Notes under the pieces: model-generated | Told to the model about the DNA's origin: nothing | Databases searched by the model: none | What the model saw: only the letters and a program-made list of their open reading frames with translations | Shown here: positions 27,672-40,340 of the stretch, one piece after another | Numbering within the stretch: the first letter of the stretch is position 1 | Layout: each line of letters opens with the position of its first letter | Translations under genes and position numbers: made by a program | Assembly: GCF_003449015.1 (NCBI RefSeq) | Contig: NZ_QRGD01000006.1 | Location: 186,001 to 250,000 of the forward strand | From: Aureibaculum luteum | GTDB taxonomy: Bacteria; Bacteroidota; Bacteroidia; Flavobacteriales; Flavobacteriaceae | DNA length: 64,000 bases | Reading direction: 5' to 3'

Positions 27672-29963
27672 TTATTGTAACAAATCTATTTCTGAAATAG
27701 CTGCTGTTTTTCCACCACCAGCTATTACTTTAGATTCAATGCGTATATATTTTGTTGTGATTGCTTCTTTAAAATAATGAGTCCTCGGAGTTGGGTCATT
27801 AATTAGATTACCAAATTCAAATTCATCGATCAACTGCCAAGTTTTTCCATCCTTACTTGATTTTAAAACACCTTTTTCTATCATGCCTTCATTGTGTTCT
27901 TTTTGAGGTGTATAGATAAATCCTTTAATGTTTTGGGCTTTTCCCAAATCAATACTTATAAAATTGAGATGCTTTTTTGGACCAGATTGCCAATAGGTTT
28001 TAGAATTTTCATCAATTGCATATTTAGAGCTGTGTTTCCCAGACGAGTTGTCCTCTCCGATAACCTTCCAATCCTTTTTCACAATGCCAAATAACTGCAT
28101 TGTTAAACTACCTTTTTCATCATTTGCCTCAGCTTTGGCTTTTACCTCTCCAGATTCCAATAAAAACGGTTCTATATAAATTTCTGAATCAGACGTTGGT
28201 TCATTTCCATCAGTTGTATATCTCATTTTAATACCCGAATTAATATTTTCAGAAGCATTTTCTCCATGAGGTTTCCAACCAAAATCGTGTCGTTTAGGGT
28301 GAATACTTACGAAACCGTTTATATCTCTTGTGATTGCAAGTTGAGGTGGTTTAGGCTTATAGTAATGTGCTGTAACATTTGAAATAGCAGGATAAAAACG
28401 AGATTCTAAAATTCGAATCCTAAATTTATTTGAATTCACTTCTGGAAATCGTAAAATTCTCTTATAACCAATATTTGTTGCTGTTAAAATTTCTTTCCAA
28501 GCATTGTCTATCCAAGCATCAAGAGCATGTTTTTCAACTCGTTCACCATGCGTTGCAATGGCTTCTTGTAGTGCAATTCTATTGATTTTAATTGGATCTT
28601 TTATGATAATAATAATTTCATTATTTACAGAATCTAATACTTCGAAACTGCTTAAATCTTCATCCAATACATTGTTTGAACCCGTTGCGTTTTCGAATAA
28701 ATTTTTGCCATAAGTTTCCTGAATGCGTTTACCTACTTCATTCAATACTTTAACATCTTCATCAGAAAACTTACCATCTCTGTTTGGCGGAATATTCAAT
28801 AAAAAAGTTGAATTACCTCCTACCGATCTTTCATAAATATCAAAAACATCATCGACACTTCTAACTTTTTGCTTATCGTCATCTCTGTAAAACCAACCTT
28901 CACGAATTGAGGTATTTGTTTCTGCTTGCTGATAGTGCAAATATTTGGCCTCATATAATTTCTCTTTACTGGCAATATCTTCACCAGTAATATCAGCAAA
29001 GCTATTCATCTCCTGAGGGTTTTCAGCGTATGGCATTACATTGAATTCAGTATCTCTCGTTCCTCCTGCCTCATTACCACACCAACGGATGTCTTGTTTA
29101 CCAAAAATGACCGCTTTAGGTGCCAAAGTAGTAATAAGTTGTTTCCATGCCATGTAATTATAAGTTTGTCCTCCTTTTCTTTTAGGATGAGCCCCATCAA
29201 ACCAAACCTCATCAATTGAGCCGTATTCGGTTAATAATTCAAAGAGTTGATTTAAAAAATACTCGTTATAATCGTCAACCTTAAATTTAAAAGTGGTTTT
29301 ATTTTCAAATGGACGACCTTCAACAGCCCTAGGAATTGTACGTTCTGAATATTCGCTCAAGTTTCCATAAAGTCCGTCTTTATTTTCTATTTGAAATAAA
29401 TCTGCTGGAGATAAATAGACACCTAATTTTAGCCCATATTTTTTACAAGATGCTGATAACTCTTTTAAAATGTCGCCTTTTCCATTCTTAAAAGGTGTCG
29501 ACATAATACCATGTTTGGTATAACGACTTTGCCACAAAACGAAACCATCATGGTGTTTAACCGTGATAATAACCATCTTCATTTGAGCAGCAGCCATGGT
29601 TTTACACCATTGGTCAGTATTCAATTTTTGGAGATTAAATATTTTTGGATCTTCCATACCATTTCCCCACTCCATCCTTGTAAAGGTGTTTGGTCCAAAA
29701 TGAATAAAAGCAATAAATTCATTTTTTAAAGCTTCGTATTGATTAGGAGTTGGAATAACATGTGCCGCTTTTAATAGAATAGAATCGTTAGAGTCATCAA
29801 CATCTATTTTGATGGTGTTGGAAACAGGCATTACCAGTGAATCTATTTCAACTTTATCTTGTGTGCATGATATTAATAATAAAAACATATAAATAAAAAA
29901 CACAGCCTTTAGCCCTCTATGAAATAAGGAAAATGTATGTCGGTATAAATTTATAGTTGTCAT
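27672..29963 (-). CDS. GH29 alpha-L-fucosidase with discoidin domains, lipoprotein
   Basis: About 763 residues with a long n-region and lipobox Cys33 (YMFLLLISC). The GH29 domain (~70-430) has FIAFIHFGPNTFTRMEWGNG, VIITVKHHDGFVLWQSRY, LGVYLSPADLF and DEVWFDGAHP with predicted nucleophile Asp256. A discoidin-like sandwich, a chitobiase-C-like module (MRYTTDGNEPTSD) and a terminal discoidin/CBM32-like domain (KNWKVIG-type opening, ending ISEIDLLQ) follow. The open frame reaches 30122, but residues before 29963 or the alternative ATG at 29990 do not look like a signal peptide. It is a paralogue of the 17874-19967 enzyme, suggesting different linkages or chain positions. Confidence 0.88.
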   Translation of the reverse strand: MTTINLYRHTFSLFHRGLKAVFFIYMFLLLISCTQDKVEIDSLVMPVSNTIKIDVDDSNDSILLKAAHVIPTPNQYEALKNEFIAFIHFGPNTFTRMEWGNGMEDPKIFNLQKLNTDQWCKTMAAAQMKMVIITVKHHDGFVLWQSRYTKHGIMSTPFKNGKGDILKELSASCKKYGLKLGVYLSPADLFQIENKDGLYGNLSEYSERTIPRAVEGRPFENKTTFKFKVDDYNEYFLNQLFELLTEYGSIDEVWFDGAHPKRKGGQTYNYMAWKQLITTLAPKAVIFGKQDIRWCGNEAGGTRDTEFNVMPYAENPQEMNSFADITGEDIASKEKLYEAKYLHYQQAETNTSIREGWFYRDDDKQKVRSVDDVFDIYERSVGGNSTFLLNIPPNRDGKFSDEDVKVLNEVGKRIQETYGKNLFENATGSNNVLDEDLSSFEVLDSVNNEIIIIIKDPIKINRIALQEAIATHGERVEKHALDAWIDNAWKEILTATNIGYKRILRFPEVNSNKFRIRILESRFYPAISNVTAHYYKPKPPQLAITRDINGFVSIHPKRHDFGWKPHGENASENINSGIKMRYTTDGNEPTSDSEIYIEPFLLESGEVKAKAEANDEKGSLTMQLFGIVKKDWKVIGEDNSSGKHSSKYAIDENSKTYWQSGPKKHLNFISIDLGKAQNIKGFIYTPQKEHNEGMIEKGVLKSSKDGKTWQLIDEFEFGNLINDPTPRTHYFKEAITTKYIRIESKVIAGGGKTAAISEIDLLQ

Positions 29964-30122
29964 TGTAGTTGTTATTATTAATTTATTCATATGTATTACC
30001 TGTAAGATTCGGTTTGTTATTCTTAGCTCATTCCGCCCGAATGAACTAATAAATTGATAACATTTCTCTATAAATTTTCTTTTCAGGTCTCGACTAAAGA
30101 AAACATTTGAAATGATAAACAA

Positions 30123-31919
30123 TTATAAGCCTATCTCAAATACCCAAGCATCATGTGATGGTAATTCATCATATTTTATAGAACTGGTATCAATAATTAA
30201 TTTTTCATTTACGTATTTCCAATCCAAATTTCTGCCGAGGCCCAAAAGTTTTACTTTTGCCGTTTTACCAGGATTCGGAATATTTAATTCGATTTCATCA
30301 TCGTACCATTCAAAACTAATGGCGTAAACATTATCATTGTTTTGGGTATAGCACAAATGCGTTTTCATAGAACTGTAAACACCTTTTAAACCTTTTTTTG
30401 TTTTTCCTTTGTTTTGAAAAAATGCCGTTGTCGGTACAATTTGCTTTTCTATTGATTTACTTTCCCAAAACAAACTTACCGAAGCATTTTGCTTCTTTTC
30501 TTGATATTTTATAGTAATCGGATATGCTACTCCTTCTTTCAAGTTTACTATTCCTTTCGTTGAAGCAGTGGTATTTGCATCCATAACTTCAGACTGCGTT
30601 CCAGATGCGGTATAATTTTGATCTATAATAAGTTTTCCATCTATATAGACTGCTACAGCATCATCAGCTTTGGTTTCAAAAGTGTATTTTCCTTTTTTTG
30701 GGGCGACAATATAACCACTCCACTCTATAGTGAAATTATCTTCTTTTATACCTTTCATAGGCGAATTACGCACCCAATTAAAATCTATATTTTCATCAAG
30801 ACCTTCTATTTCTATTCTTTTTTCTTCTTCAGTTATTTGATAAGCTGTTGCTCCATAAATTGCACTACCATTAGTTTTTAACCAATCTCCCAACTGTACT
30901 AAACGTTCTTGTTGAATCATTGGAATTTGCCCATCAGCTTTTGGCCCTACATTTAAAATCATACCTCCTCCATTTGCAACGGCTTGAGCAAAACGTTCAA
31001 TCAGTTCTTTTGATGTTCCATAGGCTTCCAAATCTTCATTCCGATTTAAACCAAATGATCTTCCTAAACCGCGAACCTCCGTCCAAGGACGATTAGTTTC
31101 TTTAATGCCAGAACTGTATTCTGGTGTTAAAAAACCGGTATCTAAACCATGCCCCCAACGGTTATTTACAATAGCTTCATCTCCGACTAAATTATAGTAC
31201 CAATTGATTAATTGAGGGGCATGCCATTGTTTTGCTGTATTATACCACTCACCATCTGAAAAAATTAAGGTAGGTTTGTAAGTACTAACTAATTCTTTAA
31301 ACTGTGGAATCATATATTCATCCACATATTTACCAATACTATCATGTGGATCTGTGTACCAACGATGTAACGGATGATTCCATTCACTAAGTGAATAATA
31401 CAAGCCCATTTTTAAATCGGTTTTTCGTACGGCTTCTGTCAATTCCCCCACAATATCACGTTTTGGTCCAACATCAACAGAATTCCAATTTCTGTTGTAT
31501 TTACTCGGCCAAAGTGTATATCCATCATGGTGTTTTGAGACCAACATTACATATTTGGCTCCAGCCCTTTCAAAAAGCGAAGCCCATTCATCAGGATTGA
31601 ATAATTCAGCTTTAAAAAGTGGAGCAAAGTCTTTATAGGTAAAATTGGAACCATAAATATCTTCTACAAATTTCATCCTCTCTACTCCCTTAGTTTGCAT
31701 TCCTCTCAAAAACCATTCAGAATACCCCTCTTTGCTTGCATATGAGGGAACTGAATACAATCCCCAATGGATGAATATACCCAATTTAGCATCTTTAAAC
31801 CATTGCGGATAAGGCCTCTCTGATAGGGCTTTTTTGGCTTCTTCGTAATTATCTTCTTGTGCACTTAATGCAAATCCAAAAAAGTAAATAGCAATTAAAA
31901 AAGTAAATTTGAATTTCAT
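30123..31919 (-). CDS. GH29 alpha-L-fucosidase with PA14 domain
   Basis: About 598 residues with a cleavable signal peptide (MKFKFTFLIAIYFFGFALSAQ). The GH29 domain (~30-360) has WFKDAKLGIFIHWGLYSVPSY, YVMLVSKHHDGYTLWPS and LIFSDGEWYN with predicted nucleophile Asp222. A PA14 domain (~375-500, containing TFETKADDAVAVYIDGK) and a short C-terminal beta domain follow. PA14 modules in glycosidases can bind sugar or shape the active site. I chose the ATG at 31919 because the in-frame Met at 31955 would add 12 residues that partly repeat the same KFKxK sequence ahead of a perfect signal peptide. Confidence 0.9.
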   Translation of the reverse strand: MKFKFTFLIAIYFFGFALSAQEDNYEEAKKALSERPYPQWFKDAKLGIFIHWGLYSVPSYASKEGYSEWFLRGMQTKGVERMKFVEDIYGSNFTYKDFAPLFKAELFNPDEWASLFERAGAKYVMLVSKHHDGYTLWPSKYNRNWNSVDVGPKRDIVGELTEAVRKTDLKMGLYYSLSEWNHPLHRWYTDPHDSIGKYVDEYMIPQFKELVSTYKPTLIFSDGEWYNTAKQWHAPQLINWYYNLVGDEAIVNNRWGHGLDTGFLTPEYSSGIKETNRPWTEVRGLGRSFGLNRNEDLEAYGTSKELIERFAQAVANGGGMILNVGPKADGQIPMIQQERLVQLGDWLKTNGSAIYGATAYQITEEEKRIEIEGLDENIDFNWVRNSPMKGIKEDNFTIEWSGYIVAPKKGKYTFETKADDAVAVYIDGKLIIDQNYTASGTQSEVMDANTTASTKGIVNLKEGVAYPITIKYQEKKQNASVSLFWESKSIEKQIVPTTAFFQNKGKTKKGLKGVYSSMKTHLCYTQNNDNVYAISFEWYDDEIELNIPNPGKTAKVKLLGLGRNLDWKYVNEKLIIDTSSIKYDELPSHDAWVFEIGL

Positions 31920-32172
31920 TATTTTATTGATTAAAATTTTTAATTTGAATTTCATTTTTAAAAGGGTGACGCTATTTTTTTAAATATGAACGCCCATTTT
32001 AAAAAGCTCTTCTCCCGTCAGAATTCAATAAATTACATAATTTGTCTCTTTTCTAAAGTCTAACAATTCACATCTAATTATTACTCAGTCCACTTTACGC
32101 TTCCTTAAGTAGGAGAATGTGCTCCGTCATATTCATGACCTAAAACATCCGTAAGGATAAAATAATATTAAG
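31920..32172. other. intergenic spacer inside the fucosidase operon
   Basis: About 250 bp between the GH20 stop and the GH29-PA14 start, the longest gap in the minus-strand run from 34.5 to 5.6 kb. No hairpin with a T-run and no exact TAnnTTTG element stood out. It may hold an internal promoter, but I cannot support one. Confidence 0.3.
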
Positions 32173-34491
32173 TTATTTCACTACAATTTCATCTATCCAT
32201 ATTTGTGAAGAGCTTCCACTTTTATGATGTCCTTCAGGAATTATCTCAAAACCGCTTGCCTTAAATTTTAACATTTTCACTTTAACAGGATCAAAAGATA
32301 TAGTTGTACTTACCTTATTTCTTCCTTGTTCTGATGCCTCTTCTAATTGTTCTTTTTTAGCCAATAACGTATAGGTTTTCCCATCAACGGAGCCAAAAAC
32401 TTCAATTTCTTTTGGTGGATAAATACCTGATATGGTAAATCTTAACCCATCAAATTGTATTTTTTTTACTTCAGTCTCTTTGCCTAAATTAATAGTCAAT
32501 TCAACCTTATTAGAAAAATGATACCATGCTTTATCCCCTTTTGAAAGAGCCCCGTAACTTAAATCCGTCATTTCTTTAATTTCCTTTCCATTTTCATTTT
32601 CATTTACAACATTGGCATTTTTAGCCAAATGAACAGGGAACGTTTTAGAAGAAATATACCCAACGGCTTTTTCATTTTTAAATGCTCTTGCTTTCAATTC
32701 TGAATTTTCTGATATCGTTAAACCTTTTTCATATTTAGGCGATTTATAAGTAGGTTCTGTACCGTCTAACGTATAATGAATAGTTAGCCCTTCCACTTCT
32801 GTTTTCATTGTTACTTCAATCTCTTTTCCATTTCCTTTATGATCTATCCAAGGACTAAAAGCACTTACAGCATACCGTACTTCTTGAGCGTCAAGCCTAT
32901 CGAATTGCGTTAAAAGCCTGTTCGTAAAATCATTCCAATTTTTCTTTTCATGAGGTGTCCATGCCGTTTCAGCAATTGCATAAACTCTAGGAAAAGTCAT
33001 ATAGGTAAGTTTACTCCAATCACTTATAGATTCTGTCCACAAATTCGCTTGAATTCCTTTTATTAATTTTCCTTCTTCCGTATTTAAGGTATCTGGAATA
33101 ACCTTATAACTATAAGCTTTTGAAAGTAATAAACGTGAATATCCTAAATTAGGTTCTAAATCGTCATGACCTTGTTTTAAATCTATATAACAATAATTAC
33201 TTGGCGTCATAATTACTTCATGACCTGCCTTTGCAGAAGCTATACCACCTCTTTCTCCTCGCCAACTCATTACTGTAGCGTTAGGAGCCAAACCACCTTC
33301 CAAAATTTCATCCCAACCGATCATAATTCGATTACGTGAATTGATAATCTTTTCAATTCTTTTTATAAAATAACTTTGTAATTCATGTTCATCTTTTAGT
33401 TTCTCCTCTTTCATTCTTTGCTGTGCAAAAGGGTCTACTTTCCATTGCTCTTTATTACACTCATCACCACCAATGTGTACATACTTATAAGGAAACAAAT
33501 CCATTATTTCATTTAACATTTTCTCCGCGAACTGAAAAGTTTCTTCTTTTCCAGGGTTATACGTATTATTTTTAAAAACACCTCCAGTGGCAACATAAGG
33601 CAAAGCATTAACACAACCTATTTCTGGATAAGCTGCAATGGTTGCTTGAGCATGGCCCGGCATATCAATTTCAGGAATAATTTCAATGTTGCGATCTTTG
33701 GCATAAGCAATAATTTCTTTGACATCTTCTTGAGTATAAAAACCACCATAAGTTGCTTTTTCTCCCGGTTTTTGTGCAGGCCTGCCCCACCAATCAGATT
33801 TATTTTCATCTGTATGATTGTAATCCATTCTCCAAGCTCCAATTTCTGTAAGCTTTGGATAACTCTTAATCTCTATTCGCCATCCTTGATCATCTGCTAA
33901 ATGCCAATGAAATCTATTCAACTTGAGTTCTCCCATAAAATCAATTACATCTTTTACCTGATCTTTTGAAAAGAAATGTCGAGAAACGTCAAGCATATAA
34001 CCACGCCAACCAAAAGCTGGGTAGTCATCAATAGTTACAACCGGTATACCCCAACGAATACTTTGCTGTGATTTTTTATAAATAGCTATGGGTAATAATT
34101 GTTTTAAAGTTTGTAAAGCATAGTAAAACCCAGTATTTGTTGCTGCTTGTATAGTAATGCTATTTGTAGTTGCTTTTAAAGTATAACCTTCAGGCTTTAT
34201 AGATTTATCGGTACTAAAATTAATATCACCTTGCCCTCCTATTTCAATTTCAGGAATCCAACCTGCTACTTTTTGAAATTGACTAAAAAATTTTGATACT
34301 ATAACTCGCTGCTCTTCATTCTCAACCGTAATTATTGAAGTTGATTTTATTTCAAAATGCCCTTCACCATCTACTTGACTTATTGGTTTAGGAATTATAT
34401 CAGCTCGTCCGATTTGTAGTTCATCTTCTTTTTTGTCACATGCATTTAACACTAGTAAACAAAACAATAATCTTATAATAAATCTATACAT
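32173..34491 (-). CDS. GH20 beta-N-acetylhexosaminidase, lipoprotein
   Basis: A 772-residue lipoprotein (lipobox Cys18, LLVLNAC). The GH20b-like N-domain is followed by the barrel: GWRGYMLDVSRHFFS, FHWHLADDQGWRIEI, IPEIDMPGHAQA and VHIGGDECNKEQW, with the catalytic Asp343-Glu344 pair of substrate-assisted catalysis. A chitobiase C-terminal Ig-like module (IHYTLDGTEPTYKS) and a discoidin-like domain complete it. It should remove terminal beta-linked GlcNAc or GalNAc. Its presence suggests that the target glycan, or a cofactor glycoprotein, contains amino sugar. It is the first gene of the long minus-strand run. Confidence 0.92.
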   Translation of the reverse strand: MYRFIIRLLFCLLVLNACDKKEDELQIGRADIIPKPISQVDGEGHFEIKSTSIITVENEEQRVIVSKFFSQFQKVAGWIPEIEIGGQGDINFSTDKSIKPEGYTLKATTNSITIQAATNTGFYYALQTLKQLLPIAIYKKSQQSIRWGIPVVTIDDYPAFGWRGYMLDVSRHFFSKDQVKDVIDFMGELKLNRFHWHLADDQGWRIEIKSYPKLTEIGAWRMDYNHTDENKSDWWGRPAQKPGEKATYGGFYTQEDVKEIIAYAKDRNIEIIPEIDMPGHAQATIAAYPEIGCVNALPYVATGGVFKNNTYNPGKEETFQFAEKMLNEIMDLFPYKYVHIGGDECNKEQWKVDPFAQQRMKEEKLKDEHELQSYFIKRIEKIINSRNRIMIGWDEILEGGLAPNATVMSWRGERGGIASAKAGHEVIMTPSNYCYIDLKQGHDDLEPNLGYSRLLLSKAYSYKVIPDTLNTEEGKLIKGIQANLWTESISDWSKLTYMTFPRVYAIAETAWTPHEKKNWNDFTNRLLTQFDRLDAQEVRYAVSAFSPWIDHKGNGKEIEVTMKTEVEGLTIHYTLDGTEPTYKSPKYEKGLTISENSELKARAFKNEKAVGYISSKTFPVHLAKNANVVNENENGKEIKEMTDLSYGALSKGDKAWYHFSNKVELTINLGKETEVKKIQFDGLRFTISGIYPPKEIEVFGSVDGKTYTLLAKKEQLEEASEQGRNKVSTTISFDPVKVKMLKFKASGFEIIPEGHHKSGSSSQIWIDEIVVK

Positions 34492-34749
34492 AAATATCTA
34501 CCGTTTATATTTTTAGTTATTACCTATTTAAATCACTTATAGCATTAAATATTAGAATCTGCCTTTATTATATTCTAAAAATCCTTACCTAAAAAGTATT
34601 CATTTAAAATGAAAAAAAAATTCTAAAGAATTTTAAGTAATAATCATCATCATTACTCTAAATTAAAAACAAGTAAAAATAGTATTATCGAGTAATTATA
34701 ACAAATACTAAAGATTATAATACTAATACTTTTTTTGCTTGTAAATAGT
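34492..34749. promoter_or_regulatory. AT-rich region upstream of the GH20-led operon
   Basis: About 260 bp between the AraC-family gene stop and the GH20 start, very AT-rich with a nine-A run (34612-34620) and repeated AGTATT/AATACT words near 34680-34730. As the only sizeable space in front of the 30-kb minus-strand run, it should contain that operon's main promoter and possibly the AraC-family operator. I found no exact TAnnTTTG box, so the promoter itself is not located. Confidence 0.35.
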
Positions 34750-35610
34750 TTAATTCGAATGAATCTTAACATATTGCGTAGGTGACATTTCTTTTATTTT
34801 TCTAAATTGTCTATTAAAATTGGAAATATTATTATAACCGCATTCATAGCAAATTGATGTTATGTTTTGTTTATTTTCTATTAACAATTTACAAGCAAAC
34901 CCTATTCGCAATTCATTTAAATAAGCAGTAAATGTTTTTCTATGCATACGCTTAAAGAATCTACTAAATGAAGAACTATTCATATTAACAGCGTTAGCAA
35001 CATCTATTGAAGTAATAGGTTGATTAAAGTTGTTAAAAATAAATTCGTATGCCTTATCTAAAGTTCTATTTTCAGTTTTATTGAAAGTTTTAATATAACC
35101 TGAACTAACTAAATTTTCAGATTTTGAATTAGATAACTTATGGAGTATCTTAATGAAATTTATAATGCGAATAAAAGGATCAAATGACTTTAGGCTTACA
35201 ATATCTTCAATAAGTTCTTTCTTTACGTCAAAAAATTTAATCCCCTGTCCTGAATGATGTATCATTTGGAGAATTCTTTTCATTTCAAACATATCTAAAA
35301 AAATTTCTCCTAAAAAATATTTATTAAAATGAATTGCAATCGCTTCTGAAGATAATTCAGAATCTTCGTTAAAATAAACCTCATCGTTCAGCCATATATG
35401 GGGTATGTCCTCCCCAATTAAAACAACATCATTTTCTTTAAAATTAATAATACCATCACCAATAAAAAGTGTACCTGTACTTTTTAATATTAAAACTAGT
35501 TCTAATTCTGGATGATGATGCCATACTTTTAAAAAAAATGGATACTCATCATGAGCTATTGTGAAGGAACTATCATTTGTACTCGTTCTGTTTAATCGAT
35601 GTAGTTTCAA
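34750..35610 (-). CDS. AraC-family transcriptional regulator (TTG start)
   Basis: A 286-residue regulator with an N-terminal cupin-like sensor (WHHHPELELVLILKSTGTLF, IGEDIPHIWLND) and a C-terminal pair of helix-turn-helix motifs (ITSIDVANAVNMNSSSFSRF, ITSICYECGYNNISNFNRQF) of the AraC/XylS type. It probably senses a sugar released from the glycan and controls the flanking GH20-led operon and the divergent GH2 gene. The start is TTG at 35608-35610: the codon before it in frame is TAA, the next Met is far inside, and KLHRLNR is the usual N-terminus of this group. A heptamer repeat lies 5 bp upstream. Confidence 0.88.
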   Translation of the reverse strand: MKLHRLNRTSTNDSSFTIAHDEYPFFLKVWHHHPELELVLILKSTGTLFIGDGIINFKENDVVLIGEDIPHIWLNDEVYFNEDSELSSEAIAIHFNKYFLGEIFLDMFEMKRILQMIHHSGQGIKFFDVKKELIEDIVSLKSFDPFIRIINFIKILHKLSNSKSENLVSSGYIKTFNKTENRTLDKAYEFIFNNFNQPITSIDVANAVNMNSSSFSRFFKRMHRKTFTAYLNELRIGFACKLLIENKQNITSICYECGYNNISNFNRQFRKIKEMSPTQYVKIHSN

Positions 35611-35615
35611 TTATG

Positions 35616-35643
35616 GGGTTTTGGGTTTTGGGTTTTGGGTTTT
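35616..35643. repeat. GGGTTTT x4 tandem heptamer
   Basis: Four exact, uninterrupted copies of GGGTTTT (plus strand) cover 28 bp and start 6 bp from the TTG start codon of the AraC-family gene, where its ribosome binding site and leader should be. On the coding strand the unit is AAAACCC. Such short perfect repeats are prone to slippage, which would change the spacing between promoter and start codon. Confidence 0.9.
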
Positions 35644-35791
35644 GTAAAAATATACAAATGAGATTATAAATATTTGATTTAGGCAAAAAAAATATCATTA
35701 TCCATCTAATTATTGGTAGGGTAGCACTTTATTCAATATTACATTTACGATGTAATTTATTGTGAACACCTCATTACATTATTTTTTTAAA

Positions 35792-35799
35792 TATATTTG
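35792..35799 (+). promoter_or_regulatory. -7-like element upstream of the GH2 gene
   Basis: TATATTTG matches the Bacteroidota -7 consensus TAnnTTTG exactly and lies 105 bp before the GH2 start codon. The expected TTG near -33 is not at the ideal 19-bp spacing; the nearest clear TTG is about 29 bp upstream. It is a candidate only. Confidence 0.35.
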
Positions 35800-35898
35800 A
35801 GTTCATTTAGAATATGGTTGGTTTATAATCGACCTTTTTAAATTTACCCATTATTAAAATTTGACAAATACACTGTTTGAATCCACCCAACCAATTAA

Positions 35899-39207
<3,309 letters not shown>

Positions 39208-39334
39208 TTTTTAATTGTATTTCATTTTAATTCAATTATCGATGATTTATAAAAAAAAAGCTTACTAGTAAAATATAGTGAGTAACCTACGACAAATGAA
39301 TCCCTGTGTTATTATGACTTCAGGTTAAATTTAA

Positions 39335-39643
39335 TTTGACACCGCTGGGAATATTGAATATAAGGTTTTATACCTTTTTAATAAAAATGGAAAAAAGATT
39401 GAAAGATTGATTTATAACTCAGGGACTTCAATATCCGAAAAACAGATATATAAGTACAACAAAAATGGAAATATAATTGAAGAAAGTGTTTATCAATCGG
39501 GTGGCATATTATTTCATAAAAAAACATATAAATATGATAACTATGGCAACATGACTGAATTTATATCAAGAATGCCAACTATTAAGAGTATTCCAACAAC
39601 ATTAGAATCACGGGAGTATTTTTCTATTAAACCAAAAAATTAG
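39335..39643 (+). pseudogene. remnant of a YD-repeat-like protein
   Basis: An open frame from just after a TAA at 39332-39334 to the stop at 39641-39643 encodes repeated units such as YLFNKNGKKIERLIYNSG, YKYNKNGNIIEESVYQSG and YKYDNYGNMTEF, the pattern of RHS/YD-type repeat proteins. The only in-frame initiation codon is a TTG at 39407, in the middle of a repeat unit, and no signal peptide precedes it. It is therefore probably the 3' end of a deleted gene. Its last 17 bp overlap the end of the convergent LytTR regulator gene. Between the GH2 stop and this remnant (39208-39334) I see no other feature. Confidence 0.5.
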
Positions 39644-40340
39644 CATCCAAATATTTTTGAAATTTTTCTTTATGCTGCTCACTAACAGGAATATAAATCT
39701 TATCAAAAACAATTCTATTACGCTCTATAGTCGTGATTTTTTTTAAATTAACAATAAAAGAACGATGTACCCTCATAAAATTATTCTTAGGTAGTTGCTC
39801 TTCAACCGATTTCATACTCAGAAGAGTCATCACTGGTTTATCATTGACCAAATGAATTCTAACATATTCTCGCATACCTTCAATATACTTTATGTCATCC
39901 AATTTAACTCTTACAATCTTGTATTCAGATTTTATAAATAAGAAATCATCATCACTTTTTAATTCTTCTTTTTCATTTTGTTGATTCCCAAACCATTCAT
40001 TTGCTTTATTAGAAGCTTTTAAAAAAGTAGCATAATCAATTGGTTTTAACAAATAATCTAATGCATCAACTTTAAAACCTTCCAGAGCATATTCACTGTA
40101 AGCTGTTGTAAAAATTACTTTCGGCGGACTGTTTAACGATTTTACAAAATCCATTCCGTTTAAATCCGGCATATTTATATCTACAAACATTAAATCAACG
40201 GCATTATCTTGTAAAAAAGAAATGGCCTCAAGAGGGCTTTCAAAACTGCCTTTTAGCTCTAAAAAAGGTGTTTTACAAATATAACTCGCAACTTGTTTTA
40301 ACGCCAATGGTTCATCGTCAATGTTTATGCAACTGATCAT
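39627..40340 (-). CDS. LytTR-family response regulator
   Basis: A 237-residue regulator with a receiver domain (IDDEPLALKQ; phospho-acceptor Asp54 in FVDINMPD; Thr in FTTAYSEYALEGF; Lys in YLLKPI) and a C-terminal LytTR DNA-binding domain (~135-237; YIEGMREYVRIHL, MRVHRSFIVNL). LytTR proteins bind pairs of short direct repeats spaced about two helical turns apart. Exactly such repeats (21-bp period) precede five transcription units further along (43.1-51.3 kb), so this protein is their probable activator. It is coupled to the kinase gene by a 4-bp overlap. Confidence 0.9.
   Translation of the reverse strand: MISCINIDDEPLALKQVASYICKTPFLELKGSFESPLEAISFLQDNAVDLMFVDINMPDLNGMDFVKSLNSPPKVIFTTAYSEYALEGFKVDALDYLLKPIDYATFLKASNKANEWFGNQQNEKEELKSDDDFLFIKSEYKIVRVKLDDIKYIEGMREYVRIHLVNDKPVMTLLSMKSVEEQLPKNNFMRVHRSFIVNLKKITTIERNRIVFDKIYIPVSEQHKEKFQKYLDANFLV

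Noticed and set aside
32090-32160. Possible tail of a lost protein (a minus-strand frame reading LTDVLGHEYDGAHSPT before a stop)
   Set aside because: Only about 17 codons look protein-like, and other frames are equally open; too short to separate from chance.
35616-35643. Telomere-like or short CRISPR-like array
   Set aside because: Seven-base units without spacers; a simple tandem repeat, not an array.
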